This document shows positions 34,301-48,215 of a DNA stretch of 64,000 nt, one piece after another (position 1 is the stretch's first letter; every line of letters begins with the position of its first letter). The stretch comes from Rhynochetos jubatus (taxonomy: Eukaryota > Chordata > Aves > Eurypygiformes > Rhynochetidae). The translations under genes were made by a program, and so were the position numbers. The notes under the pieces were generated by a model. It did not search any database. It was not told the origin of the DNA and was given only the letters and a program-made list of their open reading frames with translations. The stretch spans positions 1,869,273-1,933,272 of the forward strand of contig CM050677.1 in NCBI GenBank assembly GCA_027574665.1, given 5' to 3'.

Positions 34301-36861
34301 GGAAGGAATTGCTTGCGCTGTTTTCTCTCGCTGTGCTCTAGCAGTTCGTTCCCTTTTCGGCAGAGCGCGGGAACGCTTGCAAAGCTTAGAAACAAACCTC
34401 TCCCTTTTCCTCCAAAAGGGAAAGAGCTACGAGGGAATTTCTTAGCGAAACCTTGTTTGTTTTGGCAGAGCACTGCATGCCTCTTAAGACAGAGCTCTGT
34501 ATCCCCGGGAAAGTCGAAATCCACAGGGTCACCTTCTCTGTGCTAACAGGCTCGGAGAGGCTGGAATGCGCGGCTCGTTGAAGCGTCTGCCCGAACACGG
34601 ACATCTGAAGCAGCACTGTAATGCGACCAAACAGAAAGAGTTAGGAGAGAATTTCTTGTCCCTTCTTGCTGCGCCCTTGCAGAGCACTGCGTGCCAGAGC
34701 AGCCGGATCGCTGTGTTGCTTGCAATCTCCAGTTCCAACAGTGCCACAGTTCCTCGGCAACAGAAAGAGCTAGGAAGGAATTGCTTGCGCTGTTTTCTCT
34801 CGCTGTGCTCTAGCAGTTCGTTCCCTTTTCGGCAGAGCGCGGGACCGCTTGCAAAGCTTAGAAACAAACCTCTCCCTTTTCCTCCAAAAGGGAAAGAGCT
34901 ACGAGGGAATTTCTTAGCGAAACCTTGTTTGTTTTGGCAGAGCACTGCATGCCTCTTAAGACAGAGCTCTGTATCCCCGCGAAAGTCGAAATCCACAGGG
35001 TCACCTTCTCTGTGCTAACAGGCTCGGAGAGGCTCGAATGCGCGGCTCGTTGAAGCGTCTGCCCGAACACGGACATCTGAAGCAGCACTGTAATGCGACC
35101 AAACAGAAAGAGTTAGGAGAGAATTTCTTGTCCCTTCTTGCTGCGCCTTTGCAGAGCACTGCGTGCCAGAGCAGCCGGATCGCTGTGTTGCTTGCAATCT
35201 CCAGTTCCAACAGTGCCACAGTTCCTCGGCAACAGAAAGAGCTAGGAAGGAATTGCTTGCGCTGTTTTCTCTCGCTGTGCTCTAGCAGTTCGTTCCCTTT
35301 TCGGCAGAGCGCGGGACCGCTTGCAAAGCTTAGAAACAAACCTCTCCCTTTTCCTCCAAAAGGGAAAGAGCTACGAGGGAATTTCTTAGCGAAACCTTGT
35401 TTGTTTTGGCAGAGCACTGCATGCCTCTTAAGACAGAGCTCTGTATCCCCGGGAAAGTCGAAATCCACAGGGTCACCTTCTCTGTGCTAACAGGCTCGGA
35501 GAGGCTGGAATGCGCGGCTCGTTGAAGCGTCTGCCCGAACACGGACATCTGAAGCAGCACTGTAATGCGACCAAACAGAAAGAGTTAGGAGAGAATTTCT
35601 TGTCCCTTCTTGCTGCGTCTTTGCAGAGCACTGCGTGCCAGAGCAGCCGGATCGCTGTGTTGCTTGCAATCTCCAGTTCCAACAGTGCCACAGTTCCTCG
35701 GCAACAGAAAGAGCTAGGAAGGAATTGCTTGCGCTGTTTTCTCTCGCTGTGCTCTAGCAGTTCGTTCCCTTTTCGGCAGAGCGCGGGACCGCTTGCAAAG
35801 CTTAGAAACAAACCTCTCCCTTTTCCTCCAAAAGGGAAAGAGCTACGAGGGAATTTCTGAGTGAAACCTTGTTTGTTTTGGCAGAGCACTGCATGCCTCT
35901 TAAGACAGAGCTCTGTATCCCCGGGAAAGTCGAAATCCACAGGGTCACCTTCTCTGTGCTAACAGGCTCGGAGAGGCTCGAATGCGCGGCTCGTTGAAGC
36001 GTCTGCCCGAACACGGACATCTAAAGCAGCACTGTAATGCGACCAAACAGAAAGAGTTAGGAGAGAATTTCTTGTCCCTTCTTGCTGCGCCTTTGCAGAG
36101 CACTGCGTGCCAGAGCAGCCGGATCGCTGTGTTGCTTGCAATCTCCAGTTCCAACAGTGCCACAGTTCCTCGGCAACAGAAAGAGCTAGGAAGGAATTGC
36201 TTGCGCTGTTTTCTCTCGCTGTGCTCTAGCAGTTCGTTCCCTTTTCGGCAGAGCGCGGGACCGCTTGCAAAGCTTAGAAACAAAGCTCTCCCTTTTCCTC
36301 CAAAAGGGAAAGAGCTACGAGGGAATTTCTTAGCGAAACCTTGTTTGTTTTGGCAGAGCACTGCATGCCTCTTAAGACAGAGCTCTGTATGCCCGGGAAA
36401 GTCGAAATCCACAGGGTCACCTTCTCTGTGCTAACAGGCTCGGAGAGGCTGGAATGCGCGGCTCGTTGAAGCGTCTGCCCGAACACGGACATCTGAAGCA
36501 GCACTGTAATGCGAGCAAACAGAAAGAGTTAGGAGAGAATTTCTTGTCCCTTCTTGCTGCGCCCTTGCAGAGCACTGCGTGCCAGAGCAGCCGGATCGCT
36601 GTGTTGCTTGCAATCTCCAGTTCCAACAGTGCCACAGTTCCTCGGCAACAGAAAGAGCTAGGAAGGAATTGCTTGCGCTGTTTTCTCTCGCTGTGCTCTA
36701 GCAGTTCGTTCCCTTTTCGGCAGAGCGCGGGACCGCTTGCAAAGCTTAGAAACAAACCTCTCCCTTTTCCTCCAAAAGGGAAAGAGCTACGAGGGAATTT
36801 CTTAGCGAAACCTTGTTTGTTTTGGCAGAGCACTGCATGCCTCTTAAGACAGAGCTCTGTA
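31373..36861 (+). repeat. Large block duplicated about 15 units downstream (second copy)
   Basis: Second copy of 24294-30254, shorter by one 472-bp unit near 34.6-35.1 kb. The first copy has two successive CCCCGCG units (27.9-28.4 kb) where this copy has one. Confidence 0.8.
32095..32565 (+). repeat. 471-bp variant unit 3
   Basis: Same deletion, same TTAGGG, and GGATCC at 32611-32616 in the following unit. It lies 7,079 bp (15 units minus one base) after the copy at 25016 and belongs to the 15-unit block duplication. Confidence 0.9.
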
Positions 36862-39800
36862 TGCCCGGGAAAGTCGAAATCCACAGGGTCACCTTCTCTG
36901 TGCTAACAGGCTCGGAGAGGCTGGAATGCGCGGCTCGTTGAAGCGTCTGCCCGAACACGGACATCTGAAGCAGCACTGTAATGCGACCAAACAGAAAGAG
37001 TTAGGAGAGAATTTCTTGTCCCTTCTTGCTGCGCCTTTGCAGAGCACTGCGTGCCAGAGCAGCCGGATCGCTGTGTTGCTTGCAATCTCCAGTTCCAACA
37101 GTGCCACAGTTCCTCGGCAACAGAAAGAGCTAGGAAGGAATTGCTTGCGCTGTTTTCTCTCGCTGTGCTCTAGCAGTTCGTTCCCTTTTCGGCAGAGCGC
37201 GGGACCGCTTGCAAAGCTTAGAAACAAACCTCTCCCTTTTCCTCCAAAAGGGAAAGAGCTACGAGGGAATTTCTGAGTGAAACCTTGTTTGTTTTGGCAG
37301 AGCACTGCATGCCTCTTAAGACAGAGCTCTGTATCCCCGGGAAAGTCGAAATCCACAGGGTCACCTTCTCTGTGCTAACAGGCTCGGAGAGGCTCGAATG
37401 CGCGGCTCGTTGAAGCGTCTGCCCGAACACGGACATCTGAAGCAGCACTGTAATGCGACCAAACAGAAAGAGTTAGGAGAGAATTTCTTGTCCCTTCTTG
37501 CTGCGCCCTTGCAGAGCACTGCGTGCCAGAGCAGCCGGATCGCTGTGTTGCTTGCAATCTCCAGTTCCAACAGTGCCACAGTTCCTCGGCAACAGAAAGA
37601 GCTAGGAAGGAATTGCTTGCGCTGTTTTCTCTCGCTGTGCTCTAGCAGTTCGTTCCCTTTTCGGCAGAGCGTGGGACCGCTTGCAAAGCTTAGAAACAAA
37701 CCTCTCCCTTTTCCTCCAAAAGGGAAAGAGCTACGAGGGAATTTCTTAGCGAAACCTTGTTTGTTTTGGCAGAGCACTGCATGCCTCTTAAGACAGAGCT
37801 CTGTATGCCCGGGAAAGTCGAAATCCACAGGGTCACCTTCTCTGTGCTAACAGGCTCGGAGAGGCTGGAATGCGCGGCTCGTTGAAGCGTCTGCCCGAAC
37901 ACGGACATCTGAAGCAGCACTGTAATGCGACCAAACAGAAAGAGTTAGGAGAGAATTTCTTGTCCCTTCTTGCTGCGCCTTTGCAGAGCACTGCGTGCCA
38001 GAGCAGCCGGATCGCTGTGTTGCTTGCAATCTCCAGTTCCAACAGTGCCACAGTTCCTCGGCAACAGAAAGAGCTAGGAAGGAATTGCTGACGCTGTTTT
38101 CTCTCGCTGTGCTCTAGCAGTTCGTTCCCTTTTCGGCAGAGCGCGGGACCGCTTGCAAAGCTTAGAAACAAACCTCTCCCTTTTCCTCCAAACGGGAAAG
38201 AGCTACGAGGGAATTTCTTAGCGAAACCTTGTTTGTTTTGGCAGAGCACTGCATGCCTCTTAAGACAGAGCTCTGTATGCCCGGGAAAGTCGAAATCCAC
38301 AGGGTCACCTTCTCTGTGCTAACAGGCTCGGAGAGGCTGGAATGCGCGGCTCGTTGAAGCGTCTGCCCGAACACGGACATCTGAAGCAGCACTGTAATGC
38401 GACCAAACAGAAAGAGTTAGGAGAGAATTTCTTGTCCCTTCTTGCTGCGCCTTTGCAGAGCACTGCGTGCCAGAGCAGCCGGATCGCTGTGTTGCTTGCA
38501 ATCTCCAGTTCCAACAGTGCCACAGTTCCTCGGCAACAGAAAGAGCTAGGAAGGAATTGCTTGCGCTGTTTTCTCTCGCTGTGCTCTAGCAGTTCGTTCC
38601 CTTTTCGGCAGAGCGCGGGACCGCTTGCAAAGCTTAGAAACAAACCTCTCCCTTTTCCTCCAAAAGGGAGAGAGCTACGAGGGAATTTCTTAGCGAAACC
38701 TTGTTTGTTTTGGCAGAGCACTGCATGCCTCTTAAGACAGAGCTCTGTATCCCCGGGAAAGTCGAAATCCACAGGGTCACCTTCTCTGTGCTAACAGGCT
38801 CGGAGAGGCTCGAATGCGCGGCTCGTTGAAGCGTCTGCCCGAACACGGACATCTGAAGCAGCACTGTAATGCGAGCAAACAGAAAGAGTTAGGAGAGAAT
38901 TTCTTGTCCCTTCTTGCTGCGCCTTTGCAGAGCACTGCGTGCCAGAGCAGCCGGACCGCTGTGTTGCTTGCAATCTCCACTTCCAACAGTGCCACAGTTC
39001 CTCGGCAACAGAAAGAGCTAGGAAGGAATTGCTTGCGCTGTTTTCTCTCGCTGTGCTCTAGCAGTTCGTTCCCTTTTCGGCAGAGCGCGGGACCGCTTGC
39101 AAAGCTTAGAAACAAACCTCTCCCTTTTCCTCCAAAAGGGAAAGAGCTACGAGGGAATTTCTTAGCGAAACCTTGTTTGTTTTGGCAGAGCACTGCATGC
39201 CTCTTAAGACAGAGCTCTGTATCCCCGGGAAAGTCGAAATCCACAGGGTCACCTTCTCTGTGCTAACAGGCTCGGAGAGGCTCGAATGCGCGGCTCGTTG
39301 AAGCGTCTGCCCGAACACGGACATCTGAAGCAGCACTGTAATGCGACCAAACAGAAAGAGTTAGGAGAGAATTTCTTGTCCCTTCTTGCTGCGCCCTTGC
39401 AGAGCACTGCGTGCCAGAGCAGCCGGATCGCTGTGTTGCTTGCAATCTCCAGTTCCAACAGTGCCACAGTTCCTCGGCAACAGAAAGAGCTAGGAAGGAA
39501 TTGCTTACGCTGTTTTCTCTCGCTGTGCTCTAGCAGTTCGTTCCCTTTTCGGCAGAGCGCGGGACCGCCTGCAAAGCTTAGAAACAAACCTCTCCCTTTT
39601 CCTCCAAAAGGGAAAGAGCTACGAGGGAATTTCTTAGCGAAACCTTGTTTGTTTTGGCAGAGCACTGCATGCCTCTTAAGACAGAGCTCTGTATCCCCGG
39701 GAAAGTCGAAATCCACAGGGTCACCTTCTCTGTGCTAACAGGCTCGGAGAGGCTCGAATGCGCGGCTCGTTGAAGCGTCTGCCCGAACACGGACATCTGA

Positions 39801-41000
39801 AGCAGCACTGTAATGCGACCAAACAGAAAGAGTTAGGAGAGAATTTCTTGTCCCTTCTTGCTGCGCCCTTGCAGAGCACTGCGTGCCAGAGCAGCCGGAT
39901 CGCTGTGTTGCTTGCAATCTCCAGTTCCAACAGTGCCACAGTTCCTCGGCAACAGAAAGAGCTAGGAAGGAATTGCTTGCGCTGTTTTCTCTCGCTGTGC
40001 TCTAGCAGTTCGTTCCCTTTTCGGCAGAGCGCGGGACCGCTTGCAAAGCTTAGAAACAAACCTCTCCCTTTTCCTCCAAAAGGGAAAGAGCTACGAGGGA
40101 ATTTCTTAGCGAAACCTTGTTTGTTTTGGCAGAGCACTGCATGCCTCTTAAGACAGAGCTCTGTATCCCCGGGAAAGTCGAAATCCACAGGGTCACCTTC
40201 TCTGTGCTAACAGGCTCGGAGAGGCTCGAATGCGCGGCTCGTTGAAGCGTCTGCCCGAACACGGACATCTGAAGCAGCACTGTAATGCGACCAAACAGAA
40301 AGAGTTAGGAGAGAATTTCTTGTCCCTTCTTGCTGCGCCTTTGCAGAGCACTGCGTGCCAGAGCAGCCGGATCGCTGTGTTGCTTGCAATCTCCAGTTCC
40401 AACAGTGCCACAGTTCCTCGGCAACAGAAAGAGCTAGGAAGGAATTGCTTGCGCTGTTTTCTCTCGCTGTGCTCTAGCAGTTCGTTCCCTTTTCGGCAGA
40501 GCGCGGGACCGCTTGCAAAGCTTAGAAACAAACCTCTCCCTTTTCCTCCAAAAGGGAAAGAGCTACGAGGGAATTTCTTAGCGAAACCTTGTTTGTTTTG
40601 GCAGAGCACTGCATGCCTCTTAAGACAGAGCTCTGTATCCCCGCGAAAGTCGAAATCCACAGGGTCACCTTCTCTGTGCTAACAGGCTCGGAGAGGCTCG
40701 AATGCGCGGCTCGTTGAAGCGTCTGCCCGAACACGGACATCTGAAGCAGCACTGTAATGCGACCAAACAGAAAGAGTTAGGAGAGAATTTCTTGTCCCTT
40801 CTTGCTGCGCCTTTGCAGAGCACTGCGTGCCAGAGCAGCCGGATCGCTGTGTTGCTTGCAATCTCCAGTTCCAACAGTGCCACAGTTCCTCGGCAACAGA
40901 AAGAGCTAGGAAGGAATTGCTTGCGCTGTTTTCTCTCGCTGTGCTCTAGCAGTTCGTTCCCTTTTCGGCAGAGCGCGGGACCGCTTGCAAAGCTTAGAAA
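36023..41000 (+). repeat. 10-unit tandem block duplication (first copy)
   Basis: Matches 40743 to about 45720 at an offset of 4,720 bp (10 x 472). All ten unit haplotypes occur in the same order. The clearest mark is GCTGACGCTG (changes at 38090-38091 and 42810-42811), present only in these two places. I compared the copies through their translations in three frames and by spot reading of bases and found no internal difference. The left end is the TCTAAAG/TCTGAAG site at 36022/40742. Confidence 0.85.
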
Positions 41001-44000
41001 CAAAGCTCTCCCTTTTCCTCCAAAAGGGAAAGAGCTACGAGGGAATTTCTTAGCGAAACCTTGTTTGTTTTGGCAGAGCACTGCATGCCTCTTAAGACAG
41101 AGCTCTGTATGCCCGGGAAAGTCGAAATCCACAGGGTCACCTTCTCTGTGCTAACAGGCTCGGAGAGGCTGGAATGCGCGGCTCGTTGAAGCGTCTGCCC
41201 GAACACGGACATCTGAAGCAGCACTGTAATGCGAGCAAACAGAAAGAGTTAGGAGAGAATTTCTTGTCCCTTCTTGCTGCGCCCTTGCAGAGCACTGCGT
41301 GCCAGAGCAGCCGGATCGCTGTGTTGCTTGCAATCTCCAGTTCCAACAGTGCCACAGTTCCTCGGCAACAGAAAGAGCTAGGAAGGAATTGCTTGCGCTG
41401 TTTTCTCTCGCTGTGCTCTAGCAGTTCGTTCCCTTTTCGGCAGAGCGCGGGACCGCTTGCAAAGCTTAGAAACAAACCTCTCCCTTTTCCTCCAAAAGGG
41501 AAAGAGCTACGAGGGAATTTCTTAGCGAAACCTTGTTTGTTTTGGCAGAGCACTGCATGCCTCTTAAGACAGAGCTCTGTATGCCCGGGAAAGTCGAAAT
41601 CCACAGGGTCACCTTCTCTGTGCTAACAGGCTCGGAGAGGCTGGAATGCGCGGCTCGTTGAAGCGTCTGCCCGAACACGGACATCTGAAGCAGCACTGTA
41701 ATGCGACCAAACAGAAAGAGTTAGGAGAGAATTTCTTGTCCCTTCTTGCTGCGCCTTTGCAGAGCACTGCGTGCCAGAGCAGCCGGATCGCTGTGTTGCT
41801 TGCAATCTCCAGTTCCAACAGTGCCACAGTTCCTCGGCAACAGAAAGAGCTAGGAAGGAATTGCTTGCGCTGTTTTCTCTCGCTGTGCTCTAGCAGTTCG
41901 TTCCCTTTTCGGCAGAGCGCGGGACCGCTTGCAAAGCTTAGAAACAAACCTCTCCCTTTTCCTCCAAAAGGGAAAGAGCTACGAGGGAATTTCTGAGTGA
42001 AACCTTGTTTGTTTTGGCAGAGCACTGCATGCCTCTTAAGACAGAGCTCTGTATCCCCGGGAAAGTCGAAATCCACAGGGTCACCTTCTCTGTGCTAACA
42101 GGCTCGGAGAGGCTCGAATGCGCGGCTCGTTGAAGCGTCTGCCCGAACACGGACATCTGAAGCAGCACTGTAATGCGACCAAACAGAAAGAGTTAGGAGA
42201 GAATTTCTTGTCCCTTCTTGCTGCGCCCTTGCAGAGCACTGCGTGCCAGAGCAGCCGGATCGCTGTGTTGCTTGCAATCTCCAGTTCCAACAGTGCCACA
42301 GTTCCTCGGCAACAGAAAGAGCTAGGAAGGAATTGCTTGCGCTGTTTTCTCTCGCTGTGCTCTAGCAGTTCGTTCCCTTTTCGGCAGAGCGTGGGACCGC
42401 TTGCAAAGCTTAGAAACAAACCTCTCCCTTTTCCTCCAAAAGGGAAAGAGCTACGAGGGAATTTCTTAGCGAAACCTTGTTTGTTTTGGCAGAGCACTGC
42501 ATGCCTCTTAAGACAGAGCTCTGTATGCCCGGGAAAGTCGAAATCCACAGGGTCACCTTCTCTGTGCTAACAGGCTCGGAGAGGCTGGAATGCGCGGCTC
42601 GTTGAAGCGTCTGCCCGAACACGGACATCTGAAGCAGCACTGTAATGCGACCAAACAGAAAGAGTTAGGAGAGAATTTCTTGTCCCTTCTTGCTGCGCCT
42701 TTGCAGAGCACTGCGTGCCAGAGCAGCCGGATCGCTGTGTTGCTTGCAATCTCCAGTTCCAACAGTGCCACAGTTCCTCGGCAACAGAAAGAGCTAGGAA
42801 GGAATTGCTGACGCTGTTTTCTCTCGCTGTGCTCTAGCAGTTCGTTCCCTTTTCGGCAGAGCGCGGGACCGCTTGCAAAGCTTAGAAACAAACCTCTCCC
42901 TTTTCCTCCAAACGGGAAAGAGCTACGAGGGAATTTCTTAGCGAAACCTTGTTTGTTTTGGCAGAGCACTGCATGCCTCTTAAGACAGAGCTCTGTATGC
43001 CCGGGAAAGTCGAAATCCACAGGGTCACCTTCTCTGTGCTAACAGGCTCGGAGAGGCTGGAATGCGCGGCTCGTTGAAGCGTCTGCCCGAACACGGACAT
43101 CTGAAGCAGCACTGTAATGCGACCAAACAGAAAGAGTTAGGAGAGAATTTCTTGTCCCTTCTTGCTGCGCCTTTGCAGAGCACTGCGTGCCAGAGCAGCC
43201 GGATCGCTGTGTTGCTTGCAATCTCCAGTTCCAACAGTGCCACAGTTCCTCGGCAACAGAAAGAGCTAGGAAGGAATTGCTTGCGCTGTTTTCTCTCGCT
43301 GTGCTCTAGCAGTTCGTTCCCTTTTCGGCAGAGCGCGGGACCGCTTGCAAAGCTTAGAAACAAACCTCTCCCTTTTCCTCCAAAAGGGAGAGAGCTACGA
43401 GGGAATTTCTTAGCGAAACCTTGTTTGTTTTGGCAGAGCACTGCATGCCTCTTAAGACAGAGCTCTGTATCCCCGGGAAAGTCGAAATCCACAGGGTCAC
43501 CTTCTCTGTGCTAACAGGCTCGGAGAGGCTCGAATGCGCGGCTCGTTGAAGCGTCTGCCCGAACACGGACATCTGAAGCAGCACTGTAATGCGAGCAAAC
43601 AGAAAGAGTTAGGAGAGAATTTCTTGTCCCTTCTTGCTGCGCCTTTGCAGAGCACTGCGTGCCAGAGCAGCCGGACCGCTGTGTTGCTTGCAATCTCCAC
43701 TTCCAACAGTGCCACAGTTCCTCGGCAACAGAAAGAGCTAGGAAGGAATTGCTTGCGCTGTTTTCTCTCGCTGTGCTCTAGCAGTTCGTTCCCTTTTCGG
43801 CAGAGCGCGGGACCGCTTGCAAAGCTTAGAAACAAACCTCTCCCTTTTCCTCCAAAAGGGAAAGAGCTACGAGGGAATTTCTTAGCGAAACCTTGTTTGT
43901 TTTGGCAGAGCACTGCATGCCTCTTAAGACAGAGCTCTGTATCCCCGGGAAAGTCGAAATCCACAGGGTCACCTTCTCTGTGCTAACAGGCTCGGAGAGG

Positions 44001-45720
44001 CTCGAATGCGCGGCTCGTTGAAGCGTCTGCCCGAACACGGACATCTGAAGCAGCACTGTAATGCGACCAAACAGAAAGAGTTAGGAGAGAATTTCTTGTC
44101 CCTTCTTGCTGCGCCCTTGCAGAGCACTGCGTGCCAGAGCAGCCGGATCGCTGTGTTGCTTGCAATCTCCAGTTCCAACAGTGCCACAGTTCCTCGGCAA
44201 CAGAAAGAGCTAGGAAGGAATTGCTTACGCTGTTTTCTCTCGCTGTGCTCTAGCAGTTCGTTCCCTTTTCGGCAGAGCGCGGGACCGCCTGCAAAGCTTA
44301 GAAACAAACCTCTCCCTTTTCCTCCAAAAGGGAAAGAGCTACGAGGGAATTTCTTAGCGAAACCTTGTTTGTTTTGGCAGAGCACTGCATGCCTCTTAAG
44401 ACAGAGCTCTGTATCCCCGGGAAAGTCGAAATCCACAGGGTCACCTTCTCTGTGCTAACAGGCTCGGAGAGGCTCGAATGCGCGGCTCGTTGAAGCGTCT
44501 GCCCGAACACGGACATCTGAAGCAGCACTGTAATGCGACCAAACAGAAAGAGTTAGGAGAGAATTTCTTGTCCCTTCTTGCTGCGCCCTTGCAGAGCACT
44601 GCGTGCCAGAGCAGCCGGATCGCTGTGTTGCTTGCAATCTCCAGTTCCAACAGTGCCACAGTTCCTCGGCAACAGAAAGAGCTAGGAAGGAATTGCTTGC
44701 GCTGTTTTCTCTCGCTGTGCTCTAGCAGTTCGTTCCCTTTTCGGCAGAGCGCGGGACCGCTTGCAAAGCTTAGAAACAAACCTCTCCCTTTTCCTCCAAA
44801 AGGGAAAGAGCTACGAGGGAATTTCTTAGCGAAACCTTGTTTGTTTTGGCAGAGCACTGCATGCCTCTTAAGACAGAGCTCTGTATCCCCGGGAAAGTCG
44901 AAATCCACAGGGTCACCTTCTCTGTGCTAACAGGCTCGGAGAGGCTCGAATGCGCGGCTCGTTGAAGCGTCTGCCCGAACACGGACATCTGAAGCAGCAC
45001 TGTAATGCGACCAAACAGAAAGAGTTAGGAGAGAATTTCTTGTCCCTTCTTGCTGCGCCTTTGCAGAGCACTGCGTGCCAGAGCAGCCGGATCGCTGTGT
45101 TGCTTGCAATCTCCAGTTCCAACAGTGCCACAGTTCCTCGGCAACAGAAAGAGCTAGGAAGGAATTGCTTGCGCTGTTTTCTCTCGCTGTGCTCTAGCAG
45201 TTCGTTCCCTTTTCGGCAGAGCGCGGGACCGCTTGCAAAGCTTAGAAACAAACCTCTCCCTTTTCCTCCAAAAGGGAAAGAGCTACGAGGGAATTTCTTA
45301 GCGAAACCTTGTTTGTTTTGGCAGAGCACTGCATGCCTCTTAAGACAGAGCTCTGTATCCCCGCGAAAGTCGAAATCCACAGGGTCACCTTCTCTGTGCT
45401 AACAGGCTCGGAGAGGCTCGAATGCGCGGCTCGTTGAAGCGTCTGCCCGAACACGGACATCTGAAGCAGCACTGTAATGCGACCAAACAGAAAGAGTTAG
45501 GAGAGAATTTCTTGTCCCTTCTTGCTGCGCCTTTGCAGAGCACTGCGTGCCAGAGCAGCCGGATCGCTGTGTTGCTTGCAATCTCCAGTTCCAACAGTGC
45601 CACAGTTCCTCGGCAACAGAAAGAGCTAGGAAGGAATTGCTTGCGCTGTTTTCTCTCGCTGTGCTCTAGCAGTTCGTTCCCTTTTCGGCAGAGCGCGGGA
45701 CCGCTTGCAAAGCTTAGAAA
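40743..45720 (+). repeat. 10-unit tandem block duplication (second copy)
   Basis: Second copy of the 36023-41000 block. The match ends just before the 1-bp deletion of the 471-bp unit near 45727. Confidence 0.85.
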
Positions 45721-45780
45721 CAAACCTTCCCTTTTCCTCCAAAAGGGAAAGAGCTACGAGGGAATTTCTTAGCGAAACCT
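45310..45780 (+). repeat. 471-bp variant unit 4
   Basis: Same deletion and a following GGATCC at 45826-45831, but with the common TTAGCG instead of TTAGGG. This mixed state suggests conversion of part of the haplotype by a standard unit. Confidence 0.9.
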
Positions 45781-48215
45781 TGTTTGTTTTGGCAGAGCAC
45801 TGCATGCCTCTTAAGACAGAGCTCTGGATCCCCGCGAAAGTCGAAATCCACAGGGTCACCTTCTCTGTGCTAACAGGCTCGGAGAGGCTCGAATGCGCGG
45901 CTCGTTGAAGCGTCTGCCCGAACACGGACATCTGAAGCAGCACTGTAATGCGACCAAACAGAAAGAGTTAGGAGAGAATTTCTTGTCCCTTCTTGCTGCG
46001 CCCTTGCAGAGCACTGCGTGCCAGAGCAGCCGGATCGCTGTGTTGCTTGCAATCTCCAGTTCCAACAGTGCCACAGTTCCTCGGCAACAGAAAGAGCTAG
46101 GAAGGAATTGCTTACGCTGTTTTCTCTCGCTGTGCTCTAGCAGTTCGTTCCCTTTTCGGCAGAGCGCGGGACCGCCTGCAAAGCTTAGAAACAAACCTCT
46201 CCCTTTTCCTCCAAAAGGGAAAGAGCTACGAGGGAATTTCTTAGCGAAACCTTGTTTGTTTTGGCAGAGCACTGCATGCCTCTTAAGACAGAGCTCTGTA
46301 TCCCCGGGAAAGTCGAAATCCACAGGGTCACCTTCTCTGTGCTAACAGGCTCGGAGAGGCTCGAATGCGCGGCTCGTTGAAGCGTCTGCCCGAACACGGA
46401 CATCTGAAGCAGCACTGTAATGCGACCAAACAGAAAGAGTTAGGAGAGAATTTCTTGTCCCTTCTTGCTGCGCCTTTGCAGAGCACTGCGTGCCAGAGCA
46501 GCCGGATCGCTGTGTTGCTTGCAATCTCCAGTTCCAACAGTGCCACAGTTCCTCGGCAACAGAAAGAGCTAGGAAGGAATTGCTTGCGCTGTTTTCTCTC
46601 GCTGTGCTCTAGCAGTTCGTTCCCTTTTCGGCAGAGCGCGGGACCGCTTGCAAAGCTTAGAAACAAACCTCTCCCTTTTCCTCCAAAAGGGAAAGAGCTA
46701 CGAGGGAATTTCTTAGCGAAACCTTGTTTGTTTTGGCAGAGCACTGCATGCCTCTTAAGACAGAGCTCTGTATCCCCGGGAAAGTCGAAATCCACAGGGT
46801 CACCTTCTCTGTGCTAACAGGCTCGGAGAGGCTCGAATGCGCGGCTCGTTGAAGCGTCTGCCCGAACACGGACATCTGAAGCAGCACTGTAATGCGACCA
46901 AACAGAAAGAGTTAGGAGAGAATTTCTTGTCCCTTCTTGCTGCGCCCTTGCAGAGCACTGCGTGCCAGAGCAGCCGGATCGCTGTGTTGCTTGCAATCTC
47001 CAGTTCCAACAGTGCCACAGTTCCTCGGCAACAGAAAGAGCTAGGAAGGAATTGCTTGCGCTGTTTTCTCTCGCTGTGCTCTAGCAGTTCGTTCCCTTTT
47101 CGGCAGAGCGCGGGACCGCTTGCAAAGCTTAGAAACAAACCTCTCCCTTTTCCTCCAAAAGGGAAAGAGCTACGAGGGAATTTCTTAGCGAAACCTTGTT
47201 TGTTTTGGCAGAGCACTGCATGCCTCTTAAGACAGAGCTCTGTATCCCCGCGAAAGTCGAAATCCACAGGGTCACCTTCTCTGTGCTAACAGGCTCGGAG
47301 AGGCTCGAATGCGCGGCTCGTTGAAGCGTCTGCCCGAACACGGACATCTGAAGCAGCACTGTAATGCGACCAAACAGAAAGAGTTAGGAGAGAATTTCTT
47401 GTCCCTTCTTGCTGCGCCTTTGCAGAGCACTGCGTGCCAGAGCAGCCGGATCGCTGTGTTGCTTGCAATCTCCAGTTCCAACAGTGCCACAGTTCCTCGG
47501 CAACAGAAAGAGCTAGGAAGGAATTGCTTGCGCTGTTTTCTCTCGCTGTGCTCTAGCAGTTCGTTCCCTTTTCGGCAGAGCGCGGGACCGCTTGCAAAGC
47601 TTAGAAACAAACCTCTCCCTTTTCCTCCAAAAGGGAAAGAGCTACGAGGGAATTTCTTAGCGAAACCTTGTTTGTTTTGGCAGAGCACTGCATGCCTCTT
47701 AAGACAGAGCTCTGTATGCCCGGGAAAGTCGAAATCCACAGGGTCACCTTCTCTGTGCTAACAGGCTCGGAGAGGCTGGAATGCGCGGCTCGTTGAAGCG
47801 TCTGCCCGAACACGGACATCTGAAGCAGCACTGTAATGCGACCAAACAGAAAGAGTTAGGAGAGAATTTCTTGTCCCTTCTTGCTGCGCCTTTGCAGAGC
47901 ACTGCGTGCCAGAGCAGCCGGATCGCTGTGTTGCTTGCAATCTCCAGTTCCAACAGTGCCACAGTTCCTCGGCAACAGAAAGAGCTAGGAAGGAATTGCT
48001 TGCGCTGTTTTCTCTCGCTGTGCTCTAGCAGTTCGTTCCCTTTTCGGCAGAGCGCGGGACCGCTTGCAAAGCTTAGAAACAAACCTCTCCCTTTTCCTCC
48101 AAAAGGGAAAGAGCTACGAGGGAATTTCTTAGCGAAACCTTGTTTGTTTTGGCAGAGCACTGCATGCCTCTTAAGACAGAGCTCTGTATCCCCGGGAAAG
48201 TCGAAATCCACAGGG

